This document shows positions 16,601-31,600 of a DNA stretch of 64,000 bases, in pieces (positions within the stretch are counted from its first letter, which is position 1; the number at the start of each line of letters is the position of its first letter). Source of the stretch: Eonycteris spelaea (Eukaryota > Chordata > Mammalia > Chiroptera > Pteropodidae). The notes beneath the pieces were generated by a model. It saw nothing but the letters and a program-made list of their open reading frames with translations, was not told the origin of the DNA and searched no databases. A program made the translations under genes and the position numbers. The stretch spans positions 62,001-126,000 of the forward strand of contig PUFA01000312.1 of assembly GCA_003508835.1 (NCBI GenBank), given 5' to 3'.

Positions 16601-19600
16601 GGGTGCTGTCGCCACAGAGCCAGCTGTCTATGGGCCTCCTGAGGTGCCCAAGATGATGGGAAGAGGCGGCTCCACTGTCAGGCCCAACAGGAGGCTGGCA
16701 CGTTGCAGGCAGAGGGGTGGCGGGCTGCAGGAACGTGAGAGGCGGGGCCCGCCCCTCTTCTCCGAGGCCAGCTGCTTGCTGCCTTTCTCCTGACCAGCTG
16801 AAGCCATTGGGACAGCCCGGGTGCCACCCAGCACTCTCCACAGAGCAGAGGAGCACCTGCACAGCCACGTGACACCCCGCCCATCACGGGAGAGGACCCC
16901 TGTTCCCTGACCCGCTTCCTGCGGGCTCCTCACTGCCTCCTACCACCCCAGGCTGTGGAGACTCTTCCCGTCCCCTCCTTGCCTCTGGACATTCTGAGTC
17001 AGCCTCCCTCTGGGGTCACCCAGGAAGCTCCCTGTGAGGACCATGGGGCGGCTTATGGGGACAGGGCGGTCACGCCGCATGGGGTCGCGGGTGGAGAAAG
17101 CATTTAGCCACACTGAGTACGGGGCGAGGGGGCAGGAATGACGGAGGGAGGGGATGGCAGGGTGACAAATGGGAAGGGGACAGGGTGCCCTCCATAGAGA
17201 GCAGGGCTCAGCACCCTGCCATCCCCACCTGTTCATAGATGTCGATGGCCTTCTGGTACTGCTCCAACTGCGCGGCATAACCGGCCACCTTCAGCAGACA
17301 CTTGTTGGCTGAGCTGCGTGGGCAGAGGGAAGGAGGTCAGAGCTCCGGGTGCAGGCGCATGGGGGGGTGGGCAGGGCCGGGGCCGGGTACCTGTTGGACT
17401 CCTCGCCTTTGTAGTAGTCTGCGGACTGCTCGTAATGGGCGATGGCCTGGGGAGACAGGGGATGAGGAGGGCACAGAGGTGCCCACGCAGCCTCTGCCAC
17501 CCGCAGGTCTGGACCCACCTGGGACACAGCCGAAGCCATTCATGCATGCTCTGCCGTGCCCACGCCCCTTTCCTGGTGCTCAGACACCAGAGGACACGAC
17601 AGAAGGAGGAATCCCGGTCCCACGGGACTGGCTGCTGCAGCCCGGCAGGGCCCGACTGCCACTCACCTTCTCGATGTCCACCAGCTCCGTCTCGTAGATC
17701 TCGGCGATGGAGATGTGGTGCTTGGCTGCGATGGTGAATCGGCCCTAGGTGGGACGTGAGGAGGGGCATCTGTGACCACTGCCCCACCCCAGTGCCTGGG
17801 GCGATGGCTCCCCACCCCAGCTGCACCTGAGGCAAGATGTACAGGAGAGGGTGCCCGAGAGGCAAAGGGCACAGGGTTTGAAGGGAGGCTCCGGGGTGAG
17901 AGGCCCGAGTCTGAGGGCAGCCCCAGTGGGTGACCCTGGGCAAGATGCTCTACACCCAGCCTCTGCGTCCATCCAGGCCACGGCACAGAGGTCCCCGGCC
18001 TGAGGGAGCATTTGAGAGATGGCCCCCGAGAGGCCAGGGAAGGACCAGCCCAGAGTGTCGGTATGAGCTCTGGAGAAACCGGGGTTTAGGGCCCAAACGT
18101 CCCCACTGCCCAAGGACAGCCTCCCCGCCCCCAGGCAGCATGGCCATGGAGGTGGCCCTTCTCACAGGACTCCCGCAGCAGCTTCCTGGTTACTAGCTCC
18201 CAGAACTTTCCCCAAGGAGGCCTCCAGCTCCCAGGGGGTGAAGCGCCTTCCACCTGGCCCTGTCCTGTGGGGCCAGACCTTGGGCTCGGCCAGGCCTACT
18301 TTTGGTCTCAGCGACTCCTGTCCGTGGGTGTGTGTCCCTGGGAGAGTGTCTGGACCCCTGTCCTGACTGTCAAATGAGCTAACGACAGCGCCCCCTCATA
18401 GGACTGGGGTAGAAGGAAGCCAGTCACCCAGTGTCTGGGTCAGTCAATGGCAGCTGCTGTTGCTGTAACACTGTGGCACCCCACAGGCCGGCAGGGGGCA
18501 GGACCCCATTCCCGCTAGAGGAAAGGTCTGACAGACAGACGTGGGAATGAAGAGACAAAAAGTGGAGTCCACAGGAGCCGAGCCTGGCTTCGTCCCGGTC
18601 TGGCTCCCTGGCCTCGGGCTGGCAGCCTCCCCTGTCCAGGGAGATGATCCCTGAGGCGCTGCCACTAAGCCCTCTGGCTGCTGCGAGCTGTAATCAAGGA
18701 TGGTGGTGGGGAAGGTGAGGGGCACATGTGACCCCAGTAACTGTAACTTTCACAAATGAAGAAGACGATGGCCTGCGCGGAGGCCGGAGGCAGGACGGGG
18801 GGGGGTGTCTGTGCCACGTTGGGCGCTGCCACCAGGAGCTAGGCTGGTGGGAAGCTAGGTGAGGACCCAGCCAGCCCAGCCCGGCCCAGCCCAGGGGACC
18901 AAACTCCCCCGCTCCCGTCCCCCACCTGCTCTCGGTGCTGGAGGGGGCAGGTGAGGCGGGGGCGACATGTGGCCAGGAGGTGAAGAGCACACGTGTGACC
19001 CTCACTCACCATATCCGTGTAGATCTCGATCGCTCTCATCAAACAGTTGATGGCCTCTGGGGAGGAAAAGGGAGGCGGGAGAAGTGAGAAAGTGAAGGCA
19101 TCCCAGCAGAAGCTGGGAGAGCAGGGTGCGTGGGCTGCCTGCAGAGAACCATACAGCTCTCCGGTTGCCAGGGTGATGCTCTCACGATCGGGGCTGGGGG
19201 AGAAGATGAAGGCATCCCGGAGCCCAGGAAGCCCGGTCAGACTGATTCATTCTGCAGACGGACTTGCTGGGCACACGCTTTTGCAGGGAGCTGGCTGCCT
19301 TCTCCCTCCAGCTGCCACAGTGCCACCACCTCCCTAGGAGCCCCAGCGACAGGACACGGCCAGGGCCAGGTCAGGCTGATGGCCAGACTCCCATGCCTGT
19401 TTTGAGCCAGACCTTCCAGGCCCCGACTCTCAGGGACGGAGATGCTCGGAAAGGCGCAGCCAGACGCGGCCAAGCCCGTGCCGGGCCACCCTCCCACTGC
19501 AGGACGTGGATCAGCCACGCTCCCCGCACCCGTCTGGCCTCCGTCCATGGCGGGAGGCAGCTGGAAGCTGGGACTCCGAGGCCCCATCCCTCGCTTGTCT

Positions 19601-22600
19601 CCGTCTCGGCACTCGGCAGAGTCCTCTGCCCTTCCTGGCTGGCAGCGAGACCCGCTAGCTCCTCGAACCACAGGTCTCGCCAGCGAAACAGACATGCCGG
19701 GTGGCACCAACACAGGGAACTGGGCTCCCTTCGTTGTACTACCTCTTGCAAGATTTTAAATTTGGGAATGGCTTTTTTCTTTCGACAAGATATTTGGAGA
19801 AGAGAGAAGCATGAGTGGGAGGCATTTTCTAGCAGACAGAGATGAGATTTCAAATGGATTTTTTTTTTTTTATAACACCATTTTAACTGATCTCAGTGAG
19901 AAAGGGTGAGGAGGAGGTGGAGGGGGCCTTAAGGACAGAGCACCTAGACAGACCCCAGGATTAGGGTCCGAGCTGGGCCGAGGCTGCAGTCCAAGGCACT
20001 CGGGAGGCTCCCGTCTGCAGCCAGGGTGTCCATAGTCAGCCAGGCCCACGGAGATGAGAGGCCCCGGAGAAGTTCAAGGCCTGACACCTGCTCTCAAGGG
20101 GCTTACGGTCTTCCTGCCCAGGCAGACACCTGACAGAGGCACTTAGCTCTGGGCTAGGCTTCCACAGAGCCCAAAGCCCCATTAAATTTACATAAAAATG
20201 TGTCTGGCAGCACTATTCTGGGGGTGAGGGAGTCTAGAGGCTTTGTCCAATTTTGAAAGGCCTCTGGGGACCCCAAAAAGATTCAGAAGATGTACAGCAT
20301 GTGGTCGGGGTACTGAGGTTGACAACTAGAGGCCTGAGGCAGTAGGGACGGGGAAAGAGAAGCAAAAGAGGGACAGAAGAACACAACAAAGATCACAGCC
20401 TGAAATGTACGTGTGGCTTTAACACGCACGCACACGAACTCACACTCGCACTCACACACACACGCTCAACGTGCACGTTTTGTAACCGAATGTTTCTAGA
20501 CGTGATGGGTGAGCTAGCTCCTGGGTGCAACGCAGGCTGTGGCATCATGGAGGACAACGAGGGGCAGGCGGCTGGGCTGCAGAGAGTGGGCTCTGCATGT
20601 CCAGTCTCTCCGGGCTGGGTGTGACCAGCGGCCCGCTGAGACGCCCCCTCCCCCGGCCGGCCCTGGGGATCCCCCAGGCTCTTGCAGGCAGAGGCGGCAG
20701 GTGGTTCCCAGTGAGGGCGGTGGCAGGGAGGAGCAGGCTGGACGTTTCTGCAGCGGGGCAGGACGCCCCACAGCTGCTGCCTGGGACCTGCTGGCACTTC
20801 TTGGACCGCTGTCAGCCCGGCGGCCCCTGCAACGGCTAGCGGGAAGGGAGCTACCCCCTGGGCCGCAATGTGATTCACAGGGTTAAATCTCCTTCACGCC
20901 AGTGCTGCCTGCAGGGACAGCTGTCCCGAAAGCAGCAGGCTGCCAGCAGACAAGCCCCTGACACTGGCTACAACCGGCTTATCTTGTCCGGTCACAAGGA
21001 CCCCCAGGATGAGTGGCCAGCGCACCCCTGGAGGAGCAAAGTAAAACTCACCCCACCTGCCCCCGCCCCATCCACCCACAGAACGCTGGAGCCAAAAAGA
21101 GACTCTGGGAAAGATCTGGCCCAGGATGCCGGAAGGGGGGCTGGGGCCCAGAAAGGGGAAGGAGCAGCTCACGGAGACAGACAGTCTACAGCCCAGGGCC
21201 CCGCAAGCCACCCCTGGACTCCAGCCACCTCCCACCCCCTCCAACCCCGCTCCCATCTGCTGCTATAGTCCTGCCCCCTCTCCACAGACTTGCCCATCTC
21301 TTTGGTAAAACAGGGGCAAACTGCAGAACCCCCTGCAGGAAGTGGCATGGATTAAAGGACGATGCCACGGGCCTGGTACACAGTAGGCATCCAGAAATGG
21401 CAGTGGGGGTGGGTGGATGTGAAAAGGAGGGCACCTCCCTGCCCTGAGTGCATGGCACACACGCACCCCTAGCCCCAGCTAGGGGCGGGCAGGAAAAGAG
21501 GCCTCCCTGGCCTGAGTCCACCCAGGGCGGCTGACAGTGGCTGAGAAACTGGGGAACTACTGTTGCTGTGGGCGTCACCTTCCTTCCCTACCCCGCAGCC
21601 ACCAGGGCAGCAGCAAGCCACCCCCTGGCCCACAATGAGGGCAGACTCCACAGAGGGAGTGATGATAGAAACCAAATCCTTTCCTTCCGCCCGGGCAGCT
21701 CTGGCAAGCCCTGGGCAGGCTTGGCACCAGCCACCTGTGGAAGCGAGGCCCTTCCGGGGCTCCCGCGGGAAATGCTGACGTAGGCTGGAGGCTTGAAGGC
21801 AGGTGAGGCGGTTGGCAGGGCCCCAGGGAGCCGGCACCTGCTCGGGGAAACTGGGCTGGTTTCCAGATCAGCCTTCTAGCTGTTTCATAGGCCTGTGGCT
21901 GAGGGGTGGAAGCTGGAAGCCCGGGCCAGCCCCGCTGGGTGAGAGCCCGGGCTGCCCCTACCGGACACTCGGCACACGCAGGTGCTGCCCTGGGCACGCT
22001 GCCTCCTCTCACACATGCTCTCTGCTTTATCAGCCCAGGAAGTGGAGATCCAACACATCAAGTGACCTGCTGGAGGTCACAGGAGGGCAGGCTGCTCCTC
22101 CAAGGCCACGCTGAGCCACGTATTGCCGCCACAGACCTCTGTGAAGCTGGACAGTCCCCAGACACCAAGCAGTGGTCACGCCGGGTGCAAGGGCGTCCCC
22201 TTCCCTGCCGCCAGGCTGGACTGGCCCCCACTCAGAGCTGTGACGGGGCTGGCAGCTGCGAGGTGGTGGTGCACATGCCCCTCCCCTGCCCGCCCTGCCC
22301 AGCACAGGCTCCCGTGTTTGGGCTCCGGCCAAGGCGCCGCTCTTGGTTCTGCCCAAATTAGGCTGTCCTTTGCTCTACTGCCCCTCCTGTTCCCCTACGC
22401 GGTTCCCCCACCTCGAATCCCACCCCCGCCCCGCCTCCGCTCATGGGGAAAGGAAGTCGGCCTCTGTGCCCCATGAGGGGACTGTCACCATACCTGACCA
22501 GTGTTTTCCCATTGGCTTCTGCCACCCTCTGTGCTTCCCTAAGGCCAGCCCCAGGCCGCACCCAACACACACACCCTGCAGAGACTCACTGGGAGCGAAG

Positions 22601-25600
22601 AAAACTCAGATCAAAAGCCAAGGAAGGACATGACGCCACAGTGCCAGGTGAGGCCCGTCCAGAGCAACCAGTGCTGTGCACATGTCACAGGCCTGGCACT
22701 CAGCTCCCGTCCCAGAAACGAGTCCTTCCGGTCACTCTGGAGCAGCAGCTTAACGTCACTGATGCTGAGGCTGCACTCCAGATCGGCCAGTTCCCCAGGG
22801 GCAGAAGCCAGGCCGGGAGTGGGTGGTGGAGGGTGGGGGCCTCCGTGGGGGATGCACAGACTTCACTGGGTGATTCAAGCTGAAAACAAACCCAGGGTTG
22901 CCTGGACCCTCAGCATATCACCCACATGGCCCAGCACTCAGCTCTGTGCAGGGAGTGACGATGGCCCACCCAGTCACAAGGCCTCCCCTCGGGTTCTTGT
23001 GGGGCCTGAGTGCACCATGTGACCACTTAGGCCAACACCTGGGAGACACCCAGTGGCAGAGAACAACTGGCCAAGTCTGGAGTCAGAGAAAAGCTGCTTG
23101 GGCTACAACAGAGATCCAGCCCCGGAGCCAAACGTCGCCGACGGTAACAACAGACCTGCCAGCGCACACGCACCTGCGCAGAGGCCTCCCTGCACGATGC
23201 CAGCTGTCCCCGTGTGGGCACAACAGGCTTTTATTACAAGATTGGGCATCCTTAAAAAAAAAAAAAAATCACGTCTTCCCATTCTTATTAGAGTGACAAG
23301 AGATAGTCGTTAAAAAAAAAGCCTTTGCTTGCTAAAATGAAAAGTTAGTAACCTATGGCTGGCACCAAGATTTAAAAAGTAAATTAAAATGCCAGCTCCA
23401 TGACACTGAAAGCCTGGTGCCCGTGGGGCTGTGCCTGCATTTCTGGACGAGCCCGGTGGAACAAAATGGTTTTCTCAGGACAAGTTAGTCTCAAACACGA
23501 CTTCTGTCCCCAACACAGTCTCACTGGAAGAAACTTGTTCCGTGGCAGCTATATTTCAGGCTCCGTCCCTCCCCCACCCCCCACCCCTGGGGAGGGGAGC
23601 CAGGTTAGAATAACTTCCTCTCCTTCTTCGGCAGTTCCTCCTACCTGGCTGGTCCCAGAAGCCCTCCCACCCGCTTCTGCATGTTAATTCTGACAGCAGA
23701 ACAGATTTTCCTCTCCCCGTGGCATGCGGTGGGTCTGAAATGTAACACCCACTCCCAAATGCTCCCAGGCTTTGGGAGGGGAGCCGTCAGCTGCACACAC
23801 AAGCAGAAGGGGGAGGCGGAGGCTTGGAGCAGGATGCAAATGCCAACCAGGAGGGAGCCAATTCTGAAATTAAAGCATGACAGCCTCCTTGCCAGCCTAT
23901 CGCCTATCGGCCCCTGGAGAAAACCAGAGCCCCCGAGGAAACCCAGGACTGCGCTGGACAGTGCTCTGCGGGCGCTCTGGTCAGCAAGCCCCAGCGGCCC
24001 AGTGGCCCGCATGCCCTCACCTTGGGGGTCGGCTTTCTTAAAGGCATTGCCGGCGTCCACAAAGCAGGTGGCTGCGTCGTGCTTGCTCTGGAGCTGCAGG
24101 TGCAGCTGGGCTGCCTGGCAGAAGGCGTTTCCGGCAGCTGGAAGAGAAGAGTGATTCTGGCCTGAGCAGGACGCCATGCTTTGTAAGCCACGGACACTGT
24201 CCTTCCTGGCAGGTGTTGGGGCTCTTGAGAATCAGAGAGTCCCCAAGAGACTGGCCTAGACCTCAGGTGCCACGCCAGCCACGAGGCACGAGGGGTGGGG
24301 GCACATGCTGGGTCTGCTCCCTGTAGGATCTTCACGTCCAGATAGGAAAACAGGACATGGACACCGAGAACCTGAGCACGTGGGGACAAGTGCCTACGCG
24401 CGGGGGGCTATGGCGGCTGCACCTGAAGCCCAGTCTATCCTGTGCTCAGCTGCATGCTGTCGCCCTCCATGGGCCCTAGCCATTCTGTTCATGTGTCTCA
24501 AATTCTAAACTTGCAGGGAATGATGAAATCTCTTGCCCTCTGGGGGTGGGGACAGTGCCAACAGGAGCTCCTCGGCCACCTGTTCTAAGATGACCTCCCT
24601 ACATTCTCCTTTAGCTGACTCTGAAAATCACAGAATTCCTGAGCCTGAAGAAGGCGAGAGGGCCTGGCTCCCTTCCTGCGACTTTCAGAGCCTCAGGACA
24701 GACAAAGATGTCGGGTTTTATTGTTTTTAAGGCCTCCAACCTGAAATGAAAAGTTTCCAGAAAAAGTAATATCATTGGGGAAAAATATTTTTAAAAGGGG
24801 CCTAGGACTTCAGTTTGAATAGGTGAGGCGTGGTTTACAAATTTTAGGGGGAAAGCAACATCTGTGTAATTGAAAAACAAGTATTCTTTCTTTCACGACC
24901 CTTTCCAAGCTTGGGAGCATAAACACACACACAGCATCTGGCTTGATGCACAGCGCACTTCGTGAAAGCTCACACGTCCTCGGGAAAGACGATTCTCGAT
25001 TTTACTCTGGGCTTCTACACTCCTCTGTAGTCTCTTGGTCAGAAAGTTCTCATCTGGGTTCCAAACTGTGTCTTTGCTTAATTGCCCTAATCCAACTTCG
25101 CTGACACTGGAAGTCGGGTTATGAAGTCAGTCCCCACGGGGCTCCGTGTGCCCGCTTTTCAAACCTCTCCAGGGCCCTTGGGTGGCTCTGGGACAGGGCT
25201 CTGGCCTTCCACCTTGGGGAGCCCCTCCCTGCCACCCGCCTCTCTGTGGCTGACACCAACCAAGCTCCAGCCTTGGGGGGTATATGACCACAATTGTGGG
25301 CCAAGTCAGAAGCCTCATGACTTGGATGACACTCTGCCACCAACACAGGCTGTGCCTCAGGAGGTGTGGGACGTGGGTGAGCTCTTCTGGATGGAGGCCC
25401 CTCCAGCAGTAGGGGACACTGTGCCACCACAGTGCTGACTGCCCTCATGACGATGCCCAACCTCCGTGAACCCAGCTACGGCCCCCTTAGAAACAGGTAC
25501 TGAGGAGGAAAAGGATTGGGAGAGGCCAAGTAACTTGCCCAGGGTCACGAGGCCAGCCTGAGCTGTGACACAAACCCGTCACTCTGGCTCCAAAGGTCAC

Positions 25601-28600
25601 GAAGCAACACAGGGGCAGGTTAAATACTTGGGCTCTGGAGTCAGATGTGGTTTCTGAATCTGTCCTGTCACGTCCCAGCTGTGGCACCTAGGGCAAAGGG
25701 CGGAGCCCAAGCCTGTTGCTGAATCGACAAAATAGGAAAATTAACGAATGGCACTGACCGCCACAGGGTTGCTGTGCTGTGTCAACTAACGAACACACAG
25801 TGTTTACCCCAGCGCTCGAGAAACGGTGGCTGTGACCGATGTTATCACTGGGACCACCTGAATGTCCCCCCAGCTCAGAATTCAGACTCTGATGGAAGCA
25901 CTCGGGAAGTTTCTGGAGAAATCTGAAATTCTGAATTTAAGGAGAAACCCCTCAAAGAGCTCATCGACCCACGTGGGTCTGTTCACTAATCCATGTATCC
26001 TCATCCGTTAGGTCCTCCCTCCAAAGCCCTGTGATCCAAGCTGCGAAATAACCCAGTGGCCCAAAATGATCAGATGGCGGGCCGATGGGTTCATGATGCT
26101 AGAGATGGCGTTAAAAGAGAGGGGGCTGCCAGGCCTCAGTGACAGGAAGCTGAGGGAAGAGGGAAAAGGAACGCTGGGCATTCCTGGAAGAGACCACGTA
26201 CCACTCCAGTTCTTCGCCATTTTGAACATGTTTGCTGCTCTGGCGTAGATTTCACATGCTTCCTCTATTTTTGATGAGCCACTGAAGGGGAAACAAAAAG
26301 AGAAGTAAGAATAAGGGGACGATCCAGTCTGGTGGCGAGGGGAAGGCAAGCAGGGGCAGTGACCGTGTGCCCTGTGTCTCCGGGCTGCATAAGTTCCCTG
26401 TGAAGCCAGCCTCCTGACCAGCTGCAGCCAAGGCCACTGCTCTGACTCAAGAGACACCCAGTCAGCGGCCACCACCCCCTTCACACCAAGGTGGCCTGGG
26501 CCCTCCCGGGGTGACCTCCCCAGAGCCCTAGCTGGAGCCCTGCCTTTGACAGCTGCCCCTAGGCTCCCTGTAAGTCCCCTCTCCACAAGCCCCAGCCTGC
26601 AAAGCATCCTGGGGGAAGAGCCCAGCTTTGCACGCCTCGCCCCCTGCCCAGTGCCTTAATCCCGTGCGCTGCACAGCGCAGGTGTTCAGTGAAGACTTTT
26701 CAACCCTCAAAGTGTGTTGTTACCAAGCCGGGACCAGGCACGACATACACGTGACACAGATACACAGAGAAAAACTGTTTTAAAATGTGTATATAAAATT
26801 CCCGTTTGCATTAACACAGAATAAAAAAAGAGTGAGAAGGGAAATATACCTGCCTGTTTACATACAATTTCCGGAAAACTACACAAAAAACTAGTTGCAG
26901 CACTTCTAAGGTGGGGGCTGTGGAACTGGGGGCCAGGGGTAAGGAGGACTGACACCCCCCCATCTGTATTGTCTGATATTTTTAAATCACCTGCACATTA
27001 TGCCTATACAAGAGAAGAAATACACAGATTTTCAAATTAGGATTTACACCGGGTCCCGTGGTCCAGCGATGAATCACATTTCTAGCGACCTGTCCTCAGA
27101 GACGAACCCGAAAGCAACACGGATGCTCAGCGCGGCGTTGTTTGCGATGCGAAAACAACTCACAGAGAACTTTCTGTGTGACCGCAGGGGCCTGGGAGAT
27201 CGGAGCAGCACGTTTTAAAAAAATAAAGAGCAAAAATAAAAGAGCACCATGTTTGGACAGCCTTCCCCGGCTCGCTGGCCCCACCGGCCGAGCATCGGCG
27301 GCATCTCGCCCTGCCCTGGGCCTCCTCCAGAACCTGTCCCGCAAGTCCTTCCCCCTCCAGCAACCCATCCCGGCTCAGCACACACGCCAGGTCTGCGGTT
27401 TCTGTGACCGCTCGCTCCCCCTGCCCACGAAACGGCAGAATAAACCCCCACACGCAAGAGTCCCCTGAATGGAGCCCGGATTCTTTCTTCACTGACGCCA
27501 AGTGTTTTGTTTTGAAAGAGGAGAAAAGGGGGCATTTTCCAATCAAAAGCCACGCGAGCCACCTTCCTTCACTGTCCCACCCCTCACCCCTGTATCAACT
27601 GGCCTTGGACATTCGCCAGGCCAGCCGTAGCTGGCAAGGGCAACTAGTGCGACGTGGGGGCTGTGCTGGGAGCACTCCAGCGCTGTGGCCCACCTTGTCT
27701 GGTCCTTTGAATCATGTGAGGGGCAGTTACAATAACCAGAGCCAGCGGCCACCGTCCCTGGAGATTTCACTCAGGGGGTCTGAGTGGGGCCCAGAACTGG
27801 GGTTTTTCACAATGGCCCAGATAATCTGGATGATCAGGGGAGTCTGGGAGGGGAAAAGCTGACCCAGACCAATGGCTTGGAAAACAGCCACCAGTGACCT
27901 GTCCCAGGTCAGGTGACGTTCGTGGCCAGGGCTGGAACCCTGGCCCAAACCTGAACCGCACCAGGGCACTGCTCCTCAGGTGAAAGGCCCACCCTCCGCC
28001 CGTGGGGCTGTGTGGACAGCATCTCCCTGACCCTCTGCGGCCCAGGAAGTGGCCCTGAGTGGTACACTCTTCCCGCAGTCACCCCCAGGCCACCCCCCAG
28101 CTGAGGCCTAAGGCCCTGCTCAGAGGGCTGCAGAACCCACCCCTGGCCTCGGAGAAGTGAGGTGCTTCACAGGCTTCTGGCCCGAGAAATTTCAGAAGGG
28201 TCCCTTGGGGCCAGGCTGCAATGCCCACTCCCATACCCCCACCCCCCGCCTGACTTTCTCTGGAATGTTCTCTGACACTATGAGCTTGTACGCTGAAATC
28301 ACAGGTCTGCGCACCCATGGACTCCCTAGTATGTGCTTCCTTTGTGGTTTAATCCAGTCCTATCCAGACCCACACATTCTCTAAAAAGGCTCCTGGATGG
28401 GCAGAAGTGGCCCGCCCCACCGAGAGGCCCAAAGCCAGTGACCAACAATGAGCGGAGCCAGCACCAGCTGGTTTGTTTCAGCTCAGGGGATAGAGTGCAC
28501 ACAGAACACAAAGCCTGTCAGCTGCCGGGCTGAAACTCTATGATCCTGGACCAAGCTGGGCCAACCTGCACTGGGTCACGGGTCCCAGCTGCGGGGTGGA

Positions 28601-31600
28601 AAAGCCGGTGGGATTCCCACGTGCCCTGGCCTCCAGCCTGCCCACTCTGGCCCCGACACTCAGGGCCTGGCCACTTCTACGGGGATGACAGGGAATCCCG
28701 AGTTCCATCCTCTTCCTTTACAGATGGAAGCGGAGTCCCCAAAGGGAGAAAGTGACTTCTCAAGGGTCAATGGCAGACCCTGAGGGAGAAGCTGTTCACA
28801 TAGCCATTTAGTCAACTGGAGAACAAACATCTGAGCATTTATGACGTGTCAGGCGGTGGACATAATAGCAGTAAACAAAAGAGAAGAACCTGGTCCTCGA
28901 AAAAAACAGGAAATGAACAAAAGAATTTGAAAGAGATTAAGCACTGGAGGAACTGGGGGAGAGTAGGGAGGGCTTTGAATGCGCAGGTCAGACATGAGAT
29001 TTGAGCTTAGTTCCTAATGAAGGCCAAGGAGCCACCCACGAACAGAGGGAAGGGCGTCCCACACAGCAGCACGACATGTGCAAGGCCCTGGACAGAAACA
29101 CAGATGGCCACCTCGAGGAGCCACGGCACGGGCTGTGGTGCAGGCAGGGGCTCCCGTGCTGGGCGGAGACCAGAGGAGGCTCGGGCCCTCCTCTAACTTA
29201 AGGAAAGGGTTTCTGGCCCAGAACGTGACCAGGACACTCCCAGCTCCGCTGCGCCCCCAAGCTGAATCCCGCGGGAGGATTTCTCTCCCTAGTCAGGTTG
29301 GCTCATGTCTCATCTAAGGACTCCATGACACAACCACACACTCACTGAGAAACCAGGCCTTCTCCCTCTGCCCTCTGCACAGGATCCAGAAAAGCTAGCT
29401 GAGCCTGCCTCTTCTGGGGAGCCCAGGTGGCAGCAAAAGCGACAGCTGACCGTCCCTCCCCCGCTGACCCCTCCCACAGACACACATGCTGCCTGTGCTG
29501 GGCTCCTCCAGCCCGCGGCTCGCCGTGCCTGGAACAGAGGGAGCTGCTCTGGGCCAGCCTGGTGCACGCCGCCGTCTATAATTACCCGCTCCGTGTTGCG
29601 CCTCCCCTCCAAGCGGAGGACGCAGCCTCAGGCCTCCCAGGCGCAGCCACCAACCTCCAGCAATCGCCATATGGAGTGAAGCGAGCGGTGCCAGGAGCAC
29701 AGACGGCTGGGGGAACCCGGGCCGGGGGCTCTGCGGGGCCATCTCAGCTTCCCTCCTTCCTCCTCCCTCCCAGGGTCCTTCCTGGTTCCCGCCAGCCACC
29801 AACTCTTGCAGTTTCCTAAGGACCGTGAAAGGCAGAGCACATGGAGTAACTCCCATTTCAGGCCGTCTGTGGTGCCTCAGCCATCAGCCCTTGTTCCTAT
29901 CCTGAGACTTAAGACTCCTGTCCTGGTCCTCTAGTCGGTGCCCTAGGCAAAAGAAATGGGCCCAAGGACCGGTCCGCCCTTGCCTTCTCCCATAGGCTAT
30001 GCCTCTCCATTACTCTGTGCTGGGTGACGATGGCCCGCCAGGCACCCTGGCCAAAGGGGCCGGAGTTCCTCACCATAAGCCTTCCGTATTCACGAAGGAA
30101 TTCACAAGCACCTGCTCTTTCCAAAAGAGGAAGCTGGCTGGGGCTCAGAGGGGTCAAGGGGCCTGCCCGAGCTCCCACTGCCAGGAAGTGGCAGGGTTCA
30201 GAGTGGACCTGGCCCCGTGGGTCCAGCCTTGCCTCTGCCTCACTCAGAGATGTGGGAGGCCTCCTCCACACAGAAACGAGGAGGCAGACTGGTCCCCGCC
30301 TGCTCCCACCTATCCGATAGACTGAGCAGCGGAGAGCTGCTCGGCTCAGGGTCCCCTTGTCTGACTGGGGCCTGGCTGCACCACCCTCGCCGGGCCCCGC
30401 ACTGCGCCCTGGCCTGCCGCGCAGCAGGCAGAAGGGACACTAAGGGTGAAGGGTTGGCAGGCACGGGGAGCGGGCGGCCACCATCAGGGCCCTCGGGCAT
30501 CTCCCGTGCCTCCTCCCACATCGCATCACCGTCACCGCAGACACACAGCCCCTCAAGGCCTCCCAGCTCTGTGGTGCCGGGTGGGGGCTGGGCCCCCACG
30601 GAGCGCTCAGCCCGTAATGACGAAAGAATAGAGCCCTACACACCAACTGCCCAGCTTTGAAACTGTCATGGGACACGGCTAAAGGTGGCCAAGGGGTGGA
30701 AAGAGAGTGGGCCTGGGGACCGGGAGACCTGGGCCAGCATCGGTCTCAGCACTTTGCCAACTGTGCGACCTTGGGCTAGCAGTCCGAGCCTCAGTGTCTT
30801 TATCTGTTTATAAAGACAATGAACCGGCCAGGGAGGTGTCTTTATGAGGATCAGCGGTGACAGGAGCTGGCAGAGTACAGCATGGAGCACGTGCTCAAAC
30901 GGCTGCATGAGACGGAGGAGAAACACACTCCGAGGCTGCCAGCCACCGGCACTGGGGCTGCTGAGAAGACCTCGGACTGGCCGGGCAGGCCCGCGTCCCA
31001 GGGCTGGCTTGCGGCTCCCCAGCCTCAGTTTCCCCGTCTGTAACTGGGGCTGAGCCTCCACGCCCGGCAGAGCTGCTGCACACGAGAGGGAGAGATGGAG
31101 ACAGCTCTGGGGGAGGCTGTTTAGCAACTCAGAGCACCGCTCTGTCAGACTGAGAGCAGACTTTAGAATGTTTACCCACTTCGACATCTCCCCAGATTGG
31201 CTAAGAGCCACCCTGCCCCTCTGGTTTCCACTGAGCTCTGGGCCTCCCGCCTACTCTACTCCTGACCTCAGGCCATCATCCTCCTAGGGGCCTGGCAGGG
31301 CACCGACAGGGTCACTCCATCCCAGTGAAGACCTGAAGTCCTTAAAGCATGTTCCTTAGAGACCTGAGTCCCTCAGTGGCGTCGCCCCACATAGGGGCAT
31401 TGAAACCACTGTCTGACCAGGCAGCAAGGCTCACCCACTGAGATAGGCTGCACCCTCGGACTGCAGTGAAACGATGGCCCAGTGACCCAGAAACCTTGTG
31501 TCCCCCCAGGAAAGACTCTACCAGGAAACAGGGCAAAGCCAGGTTTCAGGAGTGGGTCTTGGCAGCTGGCAGCTGCCACCTCGGTGTGCGCCATGAGCGG

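Noticed and set aside
17233..17943. Minus-strand frame of 236 codons across NAPA exons
   Set aside because: Reads through introns in the wrong frame. The real exons 17391-17446 and 17667-17744 account for it.
22030..22560. CpG- and GC-rich part of NAPA intron 3 as an internal promoter
   Set aside because: No clear start-site motifs, no conserved exon, and the composition resembles the surrounding GC-rich intron.
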